A stretch of DNA of 64,000 nt from Prochlorococcus sp. AG-409-L18 (lineage in GTDB: Bacteria > Cyanobacteriota > Cyanobacteriia > PCC-6307 > Cyanobiaceae). Under the pieces are notes generated by a model. It ran no database searches. It was not told the origin of the DNA and saw only the letters and a list, made by a program, of their open reading frames with translations. The stretch is taken from the NCBI GenBank assembly GCA_003215535.1, contig QCKG01000006.1, positions 37,737 to 101,736 of the forward strand, given 5' to 3'. Positions 47,546 through 55,169 of the stretch are shown piece by piece. Numbering within the stretch: position 1 is the stretch's first letter; every line of letters starts with the position of its first letter. The translations under genes and the position numbers were made by a program.

Positions 47546-47604
47546 AATTGCTTTTGCCAAAAGCTAATAACAGAATCTGGAATTGGTTTGTTGATAGGCA
47601 TGAT

Positions 47605-47630
47605 TAAAAAGGGACCTGAGTTGGTCCCTT
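47605..47630 (-). terminator. Intrinsic terminator for the leftward mini-gene pair
   Basis: A perfect eight-bp stem (AAGGGACC 47609-47616 with GGTCCCTT 47623-47630) and six-base loop is followed by T-rich sequence on the minus strand. It lies 13 bases past the stop of the 42-residue gene. Confidence 0.75.
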
Positions 47631-47642
47631 GAAAGTCGACTG

Positions 47643-47771
47643 TCAATCAAATACAGAGTAGCTACTGCTTTGCTCTTGCTTATCTCCTGATGGCTCAGTG
47701 ACGGTGAGGTAAATCAACAGGATTGTGAGCGGGCAGAAAACGATCCGCGCGATAGGCCAGAAGTAGCGCAT
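47643..47771 (-). CDS. Small membrane protein (42 aa)
   Basis: This gene starts at ATG 47771 and encodes 42 residues: a basic aromatic N-terminus, one membrane helix (IVFCPLTILLIYLTV) and a polar Ser/Gln-rich tail. Its start overlaps the stop of the upstream 46-residue gene (TAATG), and a terminator follows. These two facts support it as a real coupled gene. Confidence 0.55.
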   Translation of the reverse strand: MRYFWPIARIVFCPLTILLIYLTVTEPSGDKQEQSSSYSVFD

Positions 47772-47911
47772 TAGCCATCCAACCTATCTGCGTAATCCCT
47801 CAGGACTTCAGCCATTTTGTGCGGAGGTATTTCTTGCTGGTATTCCCTGCATAGATCAAAAAGCTTGTCAGTGAAATCCTTCATTGGAGCTGGTTTTTTG
47901 TCTACTGTCAT
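47771..47911 (-). CDS. Small soluble protein (46 aa)
   Basis: This gene starts at ATG 47911 and encodes a helical, charged peptide with TVDKKPAPMKDFTDKLFDLC and QEIPPHKMAEVLRDYADRLD. It is the first gene of a two-gene unit with the 42-residue membrane protein (TAATG overlap). No family is recognised. Confidence 0.55.
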   Translation of the reverse strand: MTVDKKPAPMKDFTDKLFDLCREYQQEIPPHKMAEVLRDYADRLDG

Positions 47912-47968
47912 TGATTAATCTTCTACATCACTAATGCTGGCACGGTTAGCAAGGGCTAGAAAGGGAAT

Positions 47969-48115
47969 ATGAACCACCTCACTGCCACCTACATCGATTT
48001 CATTCAGACCATTGGTGTCTTGGTGATTTTTGGTGTGGCTGCCTATGCGGTTAAACAGATGCTGGTTAAAACTGAGCAGCAAATAGAACGAGTCGATGTG
48101 AGGGTTGAAGAGTGA
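47969..48115 (+). CDS. Small membrane protein (48 aa)
   Basis: This gene starts at ATG 47969 after an AAGGGA ribosome site. It encodes 48 residues: NHLTATYIDFIQTIG, a membrane helix (VLVIFGVAAYAV) and a charged helical tail (KTEQQIERVDVRVEE). It is followed after two bases by another mini-gene. Confidence 0.55.
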   Translation: MNHLTATYIDFIQTIGVLVIFGVAAYAVKQMLVKTEQQIERVDVRVEE

Positions 48116-48117
48116 GC

Positions 48118-48213
48118 ATGCTCAACACCTATCTATTGGTTGATGGGAGCTTGATGCTCGTTGGCTTGCCACTGCTCCTGATTTGGAAAGGCAGGAAAGA
48201 AGCCAAGTCATGA
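48118..48213 (+). CDS. Membrane mini-protein (31 aa)
   Basis: This gene starts at ATG 48118 and encodes a 31-residue peptide with one membrane helix (SLMLVGLPLLLIW) and a basic tail (KGRKEAKS). Its stop overlaps the start of the DUF1810 gene (ATGA), so the three plus-strand genes form a coupled unit. Confidence 0.5.
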   Translation: MLNTYLLVDGSLMLVGLPLLLIWKGRKEAKS

Positions 48214-48725
48214 CTATGTCTGAACGCAACTTTGATGAAGACTCGTATGACGAGGTAGAAGAACGCCTCAGGGATCAAGATCCATATGAAAAAGATGATT
48301 TAAATATTCAGCGCTTTTTAAAAGCTCAGAATTCAGGGAACCCTTCAAAGTATATGAATGCAATAAGTGAAATTAGAAACGGCCTAAAAGTTACTCATTG
48401 GATTTGGTATGTTTTGCCTCAGTTGCGTGGATTAGGTGGCTCTGCAAGGTCAAAATACTATGAAATTAGTAGCCTGAATGAAGCCATTGCTTACCTCGAT
48501 AATCCCATTCTTAAAGAACATCTTGAGGAAATAACCAATTTGATTTTTGCCCAACTTTCTAATCAGAAACTAGAGAAATTAATGGGGGGAAATTTAGATG
48601 CCATGAAAACAATAAGTAGCCTAACTCTTTTTGAACTTGCCGGATTAGAATGTGCTACAAAAGTTCTAAATAAGGTTTCTAGAAGATGTTCATTTACACT
48701 GAACCTTGTTAAGGAATTAGGCTGA
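48210..48725 (+). CDS. DUF1810 family protein
   Basis: This 171-residue product (ATG 48210) matches the DUF1810 pattern: NIQRFLKAQNSG, AISEIRNGLKVTHWIWYVLP, QLRGLGGSARSKYYEISSL, EAIAYLDNPILKEHLEE and SSLTLFELAGLE. The fold is helical; no activity is established for the family. It has a 30-residue acidic N-terminal extension. It is coupled to the upstream mini-genes by an ATGA overlap. Confidence 0.85.
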   Translation: MTMSERNFDEDSYDEVEERLRDQDPYEKDDLNIQRFLKAQNSGNPSKYMNAISEIRNGLKVTHWIWYVLPQLRGLGGSARSKYYEISSLNEAIAYLDNPILKEHLEEITNLIFAQLSNQKLEKLMGGNLDAMKTISSLTLFELAGLECATKVLNKVSRRCSFTLNLVKELG

Positions 48726-48823
48726 ATAATAACCTTATATAAAACTTTTGATATTCCAACCATAAGAAGTAGCGAAATAATATGGAGAGAACTATCAAAT
48801 AACTGTTTCCAAGACCAAAGTGT

Positions 48824-49312
48824 TCATTTAGCTATTGATGCTTCCCATTTCAACCGTTCTTCAAAACTGGTGATTTTTATGTAGTTCCAACAGTAGGAGT
48901 TCTCAAGCTTTTCTTTGGTTAAACAGACGAATGACTTCATCCATGCTTCTCCTGTTCTTTTAGAAATACCAGGACTTGCCTTTTGTTGATTAATGGCCAC
49001 ATAGGTCGTATTTGGTCTGGTGTTTTTCACCCAAGAAACTGATTTGCAGTCTTCCTCTGAGTGACAAATCATGGAAGTTGCTGAGAATTCCTTACTAATG
49101 AATGAATCACCTGCACTTCGCAGGTTTGCGCAGTGCCAACTTCTCCCGACAACATCTTTTGAACGCTTACCTGAGGCTTTATTAATGACCCAACCCACTG
49201 ACTCATAGTTCTCGCATGCAGCACTTACTGGTTTTTGTTCAACGCCAAGCAGAGCTAATACAGCGAAGACAACCAATAAGAGTTGAGGGGTTCTGTTTTG
49301 TAGATGCAGCAT
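48824..49312 (-). CDS. Exported hypothetical protein C
   Basis: This 162-residue product has a signal peptide (LLLVVFAVLALLGV, cleavage after VSA) and a mature domain with six cysteines (AACENYESVG, RSWHCANLRS, MICHSEEDCKSVSW, FVCLTKEKLE, SYCWNYI). The end is similar in style to exported proteins A and B. No family is recognised. It is divergent from the nuclease gene at 49372. Confidence 0.7.
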   Translation of the reverse strand: MLHLQNRTPQLLLVVFAVLALLGVEQKPVSAACENYESVGWVINKASGKRSKDVVGRSWHCANLRSAGDSFISKEFSATSMICHSEEDCKSVSWVKNTRPNTTYVAINQQKASPGISKRTGEAWMKSFVCLTKEKLENSYCWNYIKITSFEERLKWEASIAK

Positions 49313-49371
49313 CTACCTCACGACGGTTCTCTCACGATGCCGTCTTGTGAGCCTTACGGCAAATTTGGAAT

Positions 49372-49764
49372 ATGCGTTATTTAGCCATCCTTACAAGTGC
49401 GTTATTTTTGCTGGCTCCTTTGCCTGTAATTGCATGGACTGTCAGGATTCAAGACTGCTACGACGGTGATACCTGCACAAGTACTGAAGGAGAGAAAATC
49501 CGGCTGGCTTGTATTGATACCCCAGAGCTACGAGGAAAAAGAGCTGATCCAATCCCAGCTAACGCCGCTAGGGACTACCTCAATGGTTTAGTTGCTGGAG
49601 AAGAAGTCTCAATCAGACGGATTACGAAGGATAGATATGGCAGAACAGTGGCTGAACTCTCTAAGGATGGAGTGAATATTCAAGAGCTGCTGGTCTCGAA
49701 AGGATTTGCACGGTTGTATGAACGTTACGCGGACCAATGTGAGTGGAGTGATGGCACTAGATAA
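49372..49764 (+). CDS. Secreted thermonuclease-like (SNase) nuclease
   Basis: The 130-residue product has a signal peptide (LAILTSALFLLAPLPVIA) and a compact SNase OB-fold. Family residues are visible: V-R-x-x-D-G-D-T form in IQDCYDGDTCTSTEGEKIRL, CIDTPELRGKRAD with the catalytic Arg, ITKDRYGRTVAEL, and VSKGFARLYERYADQC. It is shorter than staphylococcal nuclease but has the core active site. It would degrade DNA or RNA outside the cytoplasm. Confidence 0.88.
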   Translation: MRYLAILTSALFLLAPLPVIAWTVRIQDCYDGDTCTSTEGEKIRLACIDTPELRGKRADPIPANAARDYLNGLVAGEEVSIRRITKDRYGRTVAELSKDGVNIQELLVSKGFARLYERYADQCEWSDGTR

Positions 49765-49821
49765 AGAAAACTGGCGAACTCGAAAGTCATCCGTTTCGAT
49801 GAATATCCAGACAAACAGATC

Positions 49822-50706
49822 TTGAACGAACAACTATTAGAAGGCCTTATACCAACCGCAGAGATTCTTAAAAGTACGTTTAACGAAATTGAAAGCGTCT
49901 CGCTCGGCAGCTCAGCTTCACGAATCTCAGTTGGTTTCAATGACTTTGACGCGATGACGGCCGGTCTTAGTCCAGGAGATCTCATCGTCATTGGTGGAAG
50001 ACCATCTATGGGCAAAACATCTTTAGCGCTCAACATGGCTAAGAATGTTGCTCAAGATCATGCATTGCCTGTCTGCATCTTTGGCTTCGAGATGAGCAAG
50101 GAACAACTGGCTTATCGACTTCTATCGATGGAGTTTGGTATAGAGACTGAAAGACTCAAGACAGGAAGATTGTTGACAGATGAATGGTCACAGCTTTCTG
50201 AAGAAATCGATCGTCTTGGGAAGCTCCCGATTTTTATCAATGACAGGCGAAAGATAAGCGTCAATGAAATGCTTTCACAATGCCAAGAAATCAGTGATAG
50301 GAAAGGAAAGGAAGGCCTAGGTCTAGTTGTTATCGACTATGTCCAATTAATGGAAGGCTCAACTGATGACTCACGTGACGAAGAACTTTCAAGAATTGTC
50401 GTTGACCTCAAAGAGATGGCAACACAGCTAAAGGTGCCGTTAATTCTGCTTTCCCAACTCAATCGTGATGTGGAATTGAGAGAAGAGAGACGCCCAATGC
50501 TCAGTGATTTAAGAGAAACTCAATCACTTGAAAGTCATGCAGACATGGTGGTGATGATTTATCGAGAGGAGTACTACGTCCCTGAGACAGAAGATCGAGG
50601 CATTACTGAGTTGATTACCTGCAAGCACAGGAATGGTCCACTCGGAACTGTGAAACTCCTTTTTGAACCTCAGTTCACACGGTTTAGAAACCTTGCTCAT
50701 GAATAA
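49822..50706 (+). CDS. DnaB-like replicative helicase core (no N-terminal domain)
   Basis: The 294 residues match the RecA-fold C-terminal domain of DnaB: VIGGRPSMGKTSLALNMAKN (Walker A near residue 58), ICIFGFEMSKEQLAYRLLSM-like switch, LGLVVIDYVQLMEG (Walker B), LILLSQLNRDVELREERRPM and LSDLRETQSLESHADMVVMI. The N-terminal primase-binding domain (about 150 residues) is absent. I use the TTG at 49822; the frame is open back to 49765 without a good start. It heads the tight operon that runs to 58144. Confidence 0.88.
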   Translation: MNEQLLEGLIPTAEILKSTFNEIESVSLGSSASRISVGFNDFDAMTAGLSPGDLIVIGGRPSMGKTSLALNMAKNVAQDHALPVCIFGFEMSKEQLAYRLLSMEFGIETERLKTGRLLTDEWSQLSEEIDRLGKLPIFINDRRKISVNEMLSQCQEISDRKGKEGLGLVVIDYVQLMEGSTDDSRDEELSRIVVDLKEMATQLKVPLILLSQLNRDVELREERRPMLSDLRETQSLESHADMVVMIYREEYYVPETEDRGITELITCKHRNGPLGTVKLLFEPQFTRFRNLAHE

Positions 50707-50719
50707 TTGACCCTGGCAT

Positions 50720-51700
50720 ATGAAATTCCTGTTAACTGGGCTGACGTCGTTTGCGCTGTTCTCTGGTGCTCATGCTTTGGGCATGACACTGCAAACAGAT
50801 TTATTGGATGAAGTCGATGGCGGTTCAATAACTAAAGGAGCCGTGACCGCGTCTTTGAAGCATCGATATGAGGAAGGTAAATCGCGATTATCCAATCAGA
50901 TCAAAAGCTCTACTGCTGTCGTCACCGTCAAAGTGAAGGGGAAAGTTGTCGGGACCTTAGTAGGACCAAAGAAAGGAGGGCAACCATTTTCCTTGATGCA
51001 AGTTGTTGAACTTGATCGATCAAACCCTTATCCAGAAGTCATCCTGTCAGCTTTCAGTGGTGGTGCGCATTGCTGTAATCACACAACAGTTCTTACGAGT
51101 AATTCGAAAGGGGAGAACTGGAAGGAAGTTGTTTTAGCGAAGTGGTTGGATGGAACACATAAACCAGCTGTTTCTGGAAGAAGAGGAAAACAGAGTATTT
51201 ACCATTTCGCGGATTGGGATAACCGCTTCCATTACAAGTTCGCTAGTTACTTAGGAAGCAGAGCACCTCAGCGTTTTTGGCGATTAGAAGGAGATTCCTT
51301 CATTGACATTTCAAAAGAGGAGCAATTCAATTGGCCGTTTAAAAAAATGGCTCGGCGAATGGAGACGAGTCGTCTCTGGGAACAAGGGATGGCAGTCGAG
51401 CGAAACGGATACCTTGCTGGATATGTCGCGGTAAAAGCTCGCATCGAAGAGTTCCCTGATGGGTGGAAAAGGATGCTTGAGAGTTATGACCCGGAATCAG
51501 ATTGGGCATTTGGGGAACTGAAAGATTGCCCTTTAGGAACAGTCAATAACGTTTGCAGTGAAGAAGAGAAGGTTCTGTATGAATCGTTTCCCAAAGCACT
51601 TCGAGCGTTCCTATTTAATACGGGTTACATAGATAAGAGATCGGACTGGGTCTTTAAAAAATACGGATTCACAAGGACGAAAAATGATGGCGATAACTGA
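50720..51700 (+). CDS. Exported hypothetical protein with SGGAHCC motif
   Basis: This 326-residue protein has a signal peptide (KFLLTGLTSFALFSGAHALG). Its central segment has a beta-rich look with YPEVILSAFSGGAHCCNHTT, a motif seen in uncharacterised exported bacterial proteins. The C-terminal half carries FEELKDCP-like and lysozyme-inhibitor-like Cys pairs (LKDCPLGTVNNVCSEEE), but no family can be fixed. It starts 13 bases after the helicase and overlaps the next gene by 17 bases. Confidence 0.7.
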   Translation: MKFLLTGLTSFALFSGAHALGMTLQTDLLDEVDGGSITKGAVTASLKHRYEEGKSRLSNQIKSSTAVVTVKVKGKVVGTLVGPKKGGQPFSLMQVVELDRSNPYPEVILSAFSGGAHCCNHTTVLTSNSKGENWKEVVLAKWLDGTHKPAVSGRRGKQSIYHFADWDNRFHYKFASYLGSRAPQRFWRLEGDSFIDISKEEQFNWPFKKMARRMETSRLWEQGMAVERNGYLAGYVAVKARIEEFPDGWKRMLESYDPESDWAFGELKDCPLGTVNNVCSEEEKVLYESFPKALRAFLFNTGYIDKRSDWVFKKYGFTRTKNDGDN

Positions 51701-52079
51701 ACTTCGAACTAAAAGCAAATGCTCCAAGGTTGCTGCAATGGTGTCTTTGTTGGGATCTATCTCCATTGGAACCGCTTTGGCATTGCCAACTGCTTCTCAG
51801 CAGGTGATGGCTTGGTCAAGGATGAAAAGTCAAGACGCAATTTGTGACTTCCCCAAAGACATCAAGCAAGTCATTGCCCAATATGGCTTTAACGCCAAAC
51901 AAGCTGGGAAGGGTGAATTAAACGAAAAACAAATCCAAGAAATCATGCGTAAGGGAATCGTCGAAACACGTGGGATATATCAAAAGACCATCAAGGATTT
52001 TGGGAAAGACAAAGGTGAGCGTATTTTCTGTGCAGTCACGCTTCAAGAACTGCAGAAAGCCATTGGTTGGTCGAGGTAA
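51684..52079 (+). CDS. Exported hypothetical protein coupled to the radical SAM gene
   Basis: The 131-residue product has a signal peptide (KVAAMVSLLGSISIGTALAL). The mature helical domain has two cysteines (DAICDFPKDIKQVIAQYGFN and RIFCAVTLQELQKAI). Its start lies inside the end of the upstream gene, and the radical SAM gene begins two bases after its stop. It could be a substrate or partner of that enzyme, which is an inference from position alone. Confidence 0.7.
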   Translation: MMAITELRTKSKCSKVAAMVSLLGSISIGTALALPTASQQVMAWSRMKSQDAICDFPKDIKQVIAQYGFNAKQAGKGELNEKQIQEIMRKGIVETRGIYQKTIKDFGKDKGERIFCAVTLQELQKAIGWSR

Positions 52080-52081
52080 AA

Positions 52082-53344
52082 ATGAAAGTTTTTTCAACTG
52101 CAACTCTTAGGCATCTAGCCCAACGTCATCTGCTCGATCAGGTTGTTGACCTATTCCCTGAGAGTCTCTCTCCAAGTCTTTTACGCAGTCTTGCCGTAAA
52201 AAAATCAGGTCTAGAGGAGGAGTTGCTTCCGGCCCATGTTGTTCAATCACTAATTAGTAAGGGCCTTGCGCAAAAAGATCAATCCTCTGAAAAGGAAGCT
52301 CGCTTGCCATTCCTTTTTGTTCAAGGAGTGAACATTGAGCTGACTTACAGCTGCAATCTTGCTTGTTCTCACTGTCTACAAGAACCATTGCGGCCCAAAG
52401 GAACAGCGAGTTGGCAATCGGTTAAATCGATTGAGAAAGTTCTAGAGGAAGCAAAATGGCTCGGTTTATTTGTTCAAGGCTTAAACGTCACCGGTGGAGA
52501 AACGTTCCTTCCGGATAGTCCTGTCCTTGAAGTCATAGAGCTATCTCAAAGGCTGGGCATCCCAACTCGGGCTAATACCAATGCTTGGTGGGGAGAGCAA
52601 AGCCGAATCCAAATTGGTGAGCATCGATTTGCTGATGATCGTTCTGTTGTCGAAGCTCTAAGAAAGAGAGGTTTGATGCGTTTAGCCCTCAGTCTTGATG
52701 ACCGTTACAAGCAATACCCACATCTTTTATCAAGAGTGGTCCAAGTAGCGAGTCTTTGTGAGCAGATTGGTCAGGACTATGAGCTAGTTGCGACTGATCC
52801 TTCAAGGCACGTCCGTGAATCGTTTCTAGCAGAATTGTTTGTTGCTCTTGGATCACGCAAGCCCAAACACCTCGGGCTTACCCCAATGTCTGTGGTTGAT
52901 GTAGGAGGAGCTTCGCCAACAGCTGTCAAAGCCAATGGCGTAATGAATCTTGCGAGTTTGGCAAGAACCTCTGATTGCAAAGGGGAAGGCTTTCATCGGC
53001 CCTATTACCTCCACATCAATCCCAGTGGTGGAGTGAGAAGTTGCATGTATGCACCGGGCAGCGGCTGGCATGGAAACATCAAGGATCAATCACTGATCGA
53101 GATTCTGAACAACGCTGCTCTCAACCCTGTCTTTCGTCTTTTTGAACAGGACGATTTGGAGGGTTTCGTCGAACGATATTTCGAACCTTGGCAGCATCAT
53201 TACCGTCAGATCGAACATGGCTGTGCTGCGAGTGCACTTATTGCAAGGTTGGCGGAACAGGTCTCACAGACTGTTGTCACAGAGGAAGCGATGAATGAAA
53301 TGCATCAACGAGTGGCTAGGGAAATGGGTATGCAGATGAACTAA
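52082..53344 (+). CDS. Radical SAM enzyme (SPASM-like)
   Basis: The 420-residue protein (ATG 52082 with a GAGG site) has the radical SAM cluster motif TYSCNLACSHCLQEP (Cys 91, 95, 98), the SAM-binding GGE in LNVTGGETFLP and the later INPSGGVRSCMYAPG, as in SPASM/twitch maturases. The N-terminal 80 residues are helical and may be a peptide-recognition domain. The C-terminal 60 residues are helical with a further Cys. It is joined to the M28 peptidase gene by a one-base overlap. The substrate is unknown. Confidence 0.9.
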   Translation: MKVFSTATLRHLAQRHLLDQVVDLFPESLSPSLLRSLAVKKSGLEEELLPAHVVQSLISKGLAQKDQSSEKEARLPFLFVQGVNIELTYSCNLACSHCLQEPLRPKGTASWQSVKSIEKVLEEAKWLGLFVQGLNVTGGETFLPDSPVLEVIELSQRLGIPTRANTNAWWGEQSRIQIGEHRFADDRSVVEALRKRGLMRLALSLDDRYKQYPHLLSRVVQVASLCEQIGQDYELVATDPSRHVRESFLAELFVALGSRKPKHLGLTPMSVVDVGGASPTAVKANGVMNLASLARTSDCKGEGFHRPYYLHINPSGGVRSCMYAPGSGWHGNIKDQSLIEILNNAALNPVFRLFEQDDLEGFVERYFEPWQHHYRQIEHGCAASALIARLAEQVSQTVVTEEAMNEMHQRVAREMGMQMN

Positions 53345-54168
53345 TGAGCGAACAGCAACTTCTTAAGGATCTAACGCAAATTGCGGTTCCTCGTCATTCC
53401 CAATGGGATGCCCTTGGCCTGATGTCCGTGCGCAGCTATGTCCAAGAACGACTCTCTTCCTATGGACAAGTAGAAGAGCACTTCTTCAAGGAAGGCTCAG
53501 AAGAAGGTGTGAACTACATCCTTAAGCTGCCTGGTCAGGATCCAACACTCGATCCAATACTCATAGGTGCTCATTACGACGGGCCTATCCAATCCCCTGG
53601 TGCTGATGACAATGCCAGTGGAGTGGTGGCATTGCTTGAATTGGTGAGGCAATGGATTGAAAAACCACCTAAGCGTCCTGCCTGGATGGTTGCTTTTGAC
53701 CAAGAGGAGTGGGGAATGCTCGGAAGTAAAGCTCTTGCGAAACAACTCAAGGCAAAGGGACAAAAGTTGAAATTGATGGTGAGCTTGGAAATGCTTGCTT
53801 ACACCAGTGAAAAACAGAACTATCCAATCCCTGCAATGAAAGCTGTCTTTGGTGAGAAGGGAAATTTCATTGCTTTGGTAGCGAATACAGGTTCTGCCAC
53901 CATGCTTCCTGGATTGGCATCAGACATGGGAAAACATGTCTGTACGAAAGTCTTGCCTGTGCCTCTAAAAGGAGAGGTGTTACCTGAGGTACGTCTTAGT
54001 GACCACAGTCCTTTTTGGGATCAGGGCTATAACGCAATGATGGTGACAGATACCTCCTTCCTAAGGAACCCTCACTATCACGAGCCGACTGACACGGTGG
54101 AGACTCTTGATATGGATTTCTTCTCGAAGGTAGTTGAGGGTTTAGCTGAAGCTCTGAGGAAGTTCTAA
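53344..54168 (+). CDS. M28-family zinc metallopeptidase
   Basis: This 274-residue protein has the M28 aminopeptidase core: PILIGAHYDGPIQSPGADDN (His and Asp zinc ligands), AFDQEEWGMLGSKAL (catalytic Glu-Glu), VSLEMLAY and the final NPHYHEPTDTVETLD. It has no signal peptide and so should be cytoplasmic. It begins on the last base of the radical SAM stop and its stop overlaps the next start (TAATG). A role in trimming a product of the radical SAM enzyme is an inference. Confidence 0.9.
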   Translation: MSEQQLLKDLTQIAVPRHSQWDALGLMSVRSYVQERLSSYGQVEEHFFKEGSEEGVNYILKLPGQDPTLDPILIGAHYDGPIQSPGADDNASGVVALLELVRQWIEKPPKRPAWMVAFDQEEWGMLGSKALAKQLKAKGQKLKLMVSLEMLAYTSEKQNYPIPAMKAVFGEKGNFIALVANTGSATMLPGLASDMGKHVCTKVLPVPLKGEVLPEVRLSDHSPFWDQGYNAMMVTDTSFLRNPHYHEPTDTVETLDMDFFSKVVEGLAEALRKF

Positions 54169-55169
54169 TGAAACTCAAGAGAACTGCTATTGCTCTAGGC
54201 GTTGGGGTCGCTACAGCTCTTGGTTTGTCTTTGTTGAAGGTAGATAAAGCAGTTGTTATTGGATCGACTGCTGCAGTGTTTGGGACAGGTTTATTCCTGC
54301 AGAAGGAAAAGATAAATAGTGCTGAAGACTTTCTAGAAATCGGTAAAGATTTAAGTACTGAAGACTTGCTGGGAATTGGTAAAGATTTGAAGGATAGATT
54401 TGAAAAAGAGGATTCCAAATCTGCTGAAAGATTTTTTGAAAGTGGAATTAGTAAATTTTTAAAAGAAGATTATCATGGTGCCATTGATGATTACACAAAA
54501 GCAATTGATTCTAATCCTCATCTTTACGAGGTATATTACAACCGTGGTTCTATAAAGAAAGACTTAAAAGATTATTTAGGAGCAATATCTGATTACAATA
54601 AAGCAATCGAGATTAATCCACAATATACCAAAGCGTATGGTATGCGTGCTAACACTAAGTTTATTTTAAAAGATTATTCAGGAGCTATTTTGGATAACAC
54701 TAAGGCAATAGAGTTTGATCCTAATAATGCCAATTCCTTGTATAATCGTGCTCTAAATAAAGGCAAATTAGGCGATCATCAAGGTGCTATTGATGATTAC
54801 AGCAAAGCAATAGATATTAATCCTAATCCTCCTTATTTCTATTATGATCGGGGACTAGCAAAGGCAAGGTCAGGGGATAATTTTGGAGCAATCTCTGATT
54901 TCAGCAAAGCGATCGAGATCAACCCAAAGTTTGCTGGAGCATATAACAACCGAGGAGTTCTAAAGAATGATTTGAAGGATTATTTAGGGGCAATCTCTGA
55001 TTTCAGCAAAGCGATCGAGATCAACCCAAAGCATGCTGGAGCATATTGCAATCGTGGAATTTCCAAAAATGATTCAGGTGATCTCAAAAGTGCCTGTGAA
55101 GATTGGAAGAAAGCAGCAGAATTAGGCGATGATGAATCTGCTGAAATGTTGAATGAATATTGCCAATGA
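54168..55169 (+). CDS. Membrane-anchored TPR-repeat protein
   Basis: This 333-residue protein has an N-terminal anchor (LKRTAIALGVGVATALGLSL, then VVIGSTAAVFGTGLFL) and a short linker. Seven tetratricopeptide repeats follow (for example YHGAIDDYTKAIDSNPHLYE, DYLGAISDFSKAIEINPK). It ends with a DWKKAAELGDDESAEML cap. Two repeats are nearly identical at DNA level (54885 and 54987), so they arose recently. It overlaps the neighbours on both sides by a few bases. TPRs suggest a scaffold for partner proteins at the membrane. Confidence 0.88.
   Translation: MKLKRTAIALGVGVATALGLSLLKVDKAVVIGSTAAVFGTGLFLQKEKINSAEDFLEIGKDLSTEDLLGIGKDLKDRFEKEDSKSAERFFESGISKFLKEDYHGAIDDYTKAIDSNPHLYEVYYNRGSIKKDLKDYLGAISDYNKAIEINPQYTKAYGMRANTKFILKDYSGAILDNTKAIEFDPNNANSLYNRALNKGKLGDHQGAIDDYSKAIDINPNPPYFYYDRGLAKARSGDNFGAISDFSKAIEINPKFAGAYNNRGVLKNDLKDYLGAISDFSKAIEINPKHAGAYCNRGISKNDSGDLKSACEDWKKAAELGDDESAEMLNEYCQ
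54885..55047 (+). repeat. Near-identical tandem TPR units
   Basis: A roughly 60-bp segment at 54885-54944 recurs at 54987-55047, 102 bp later (one 34-codon TPR unit), with only a few mismatches. Confidence 0.8.
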
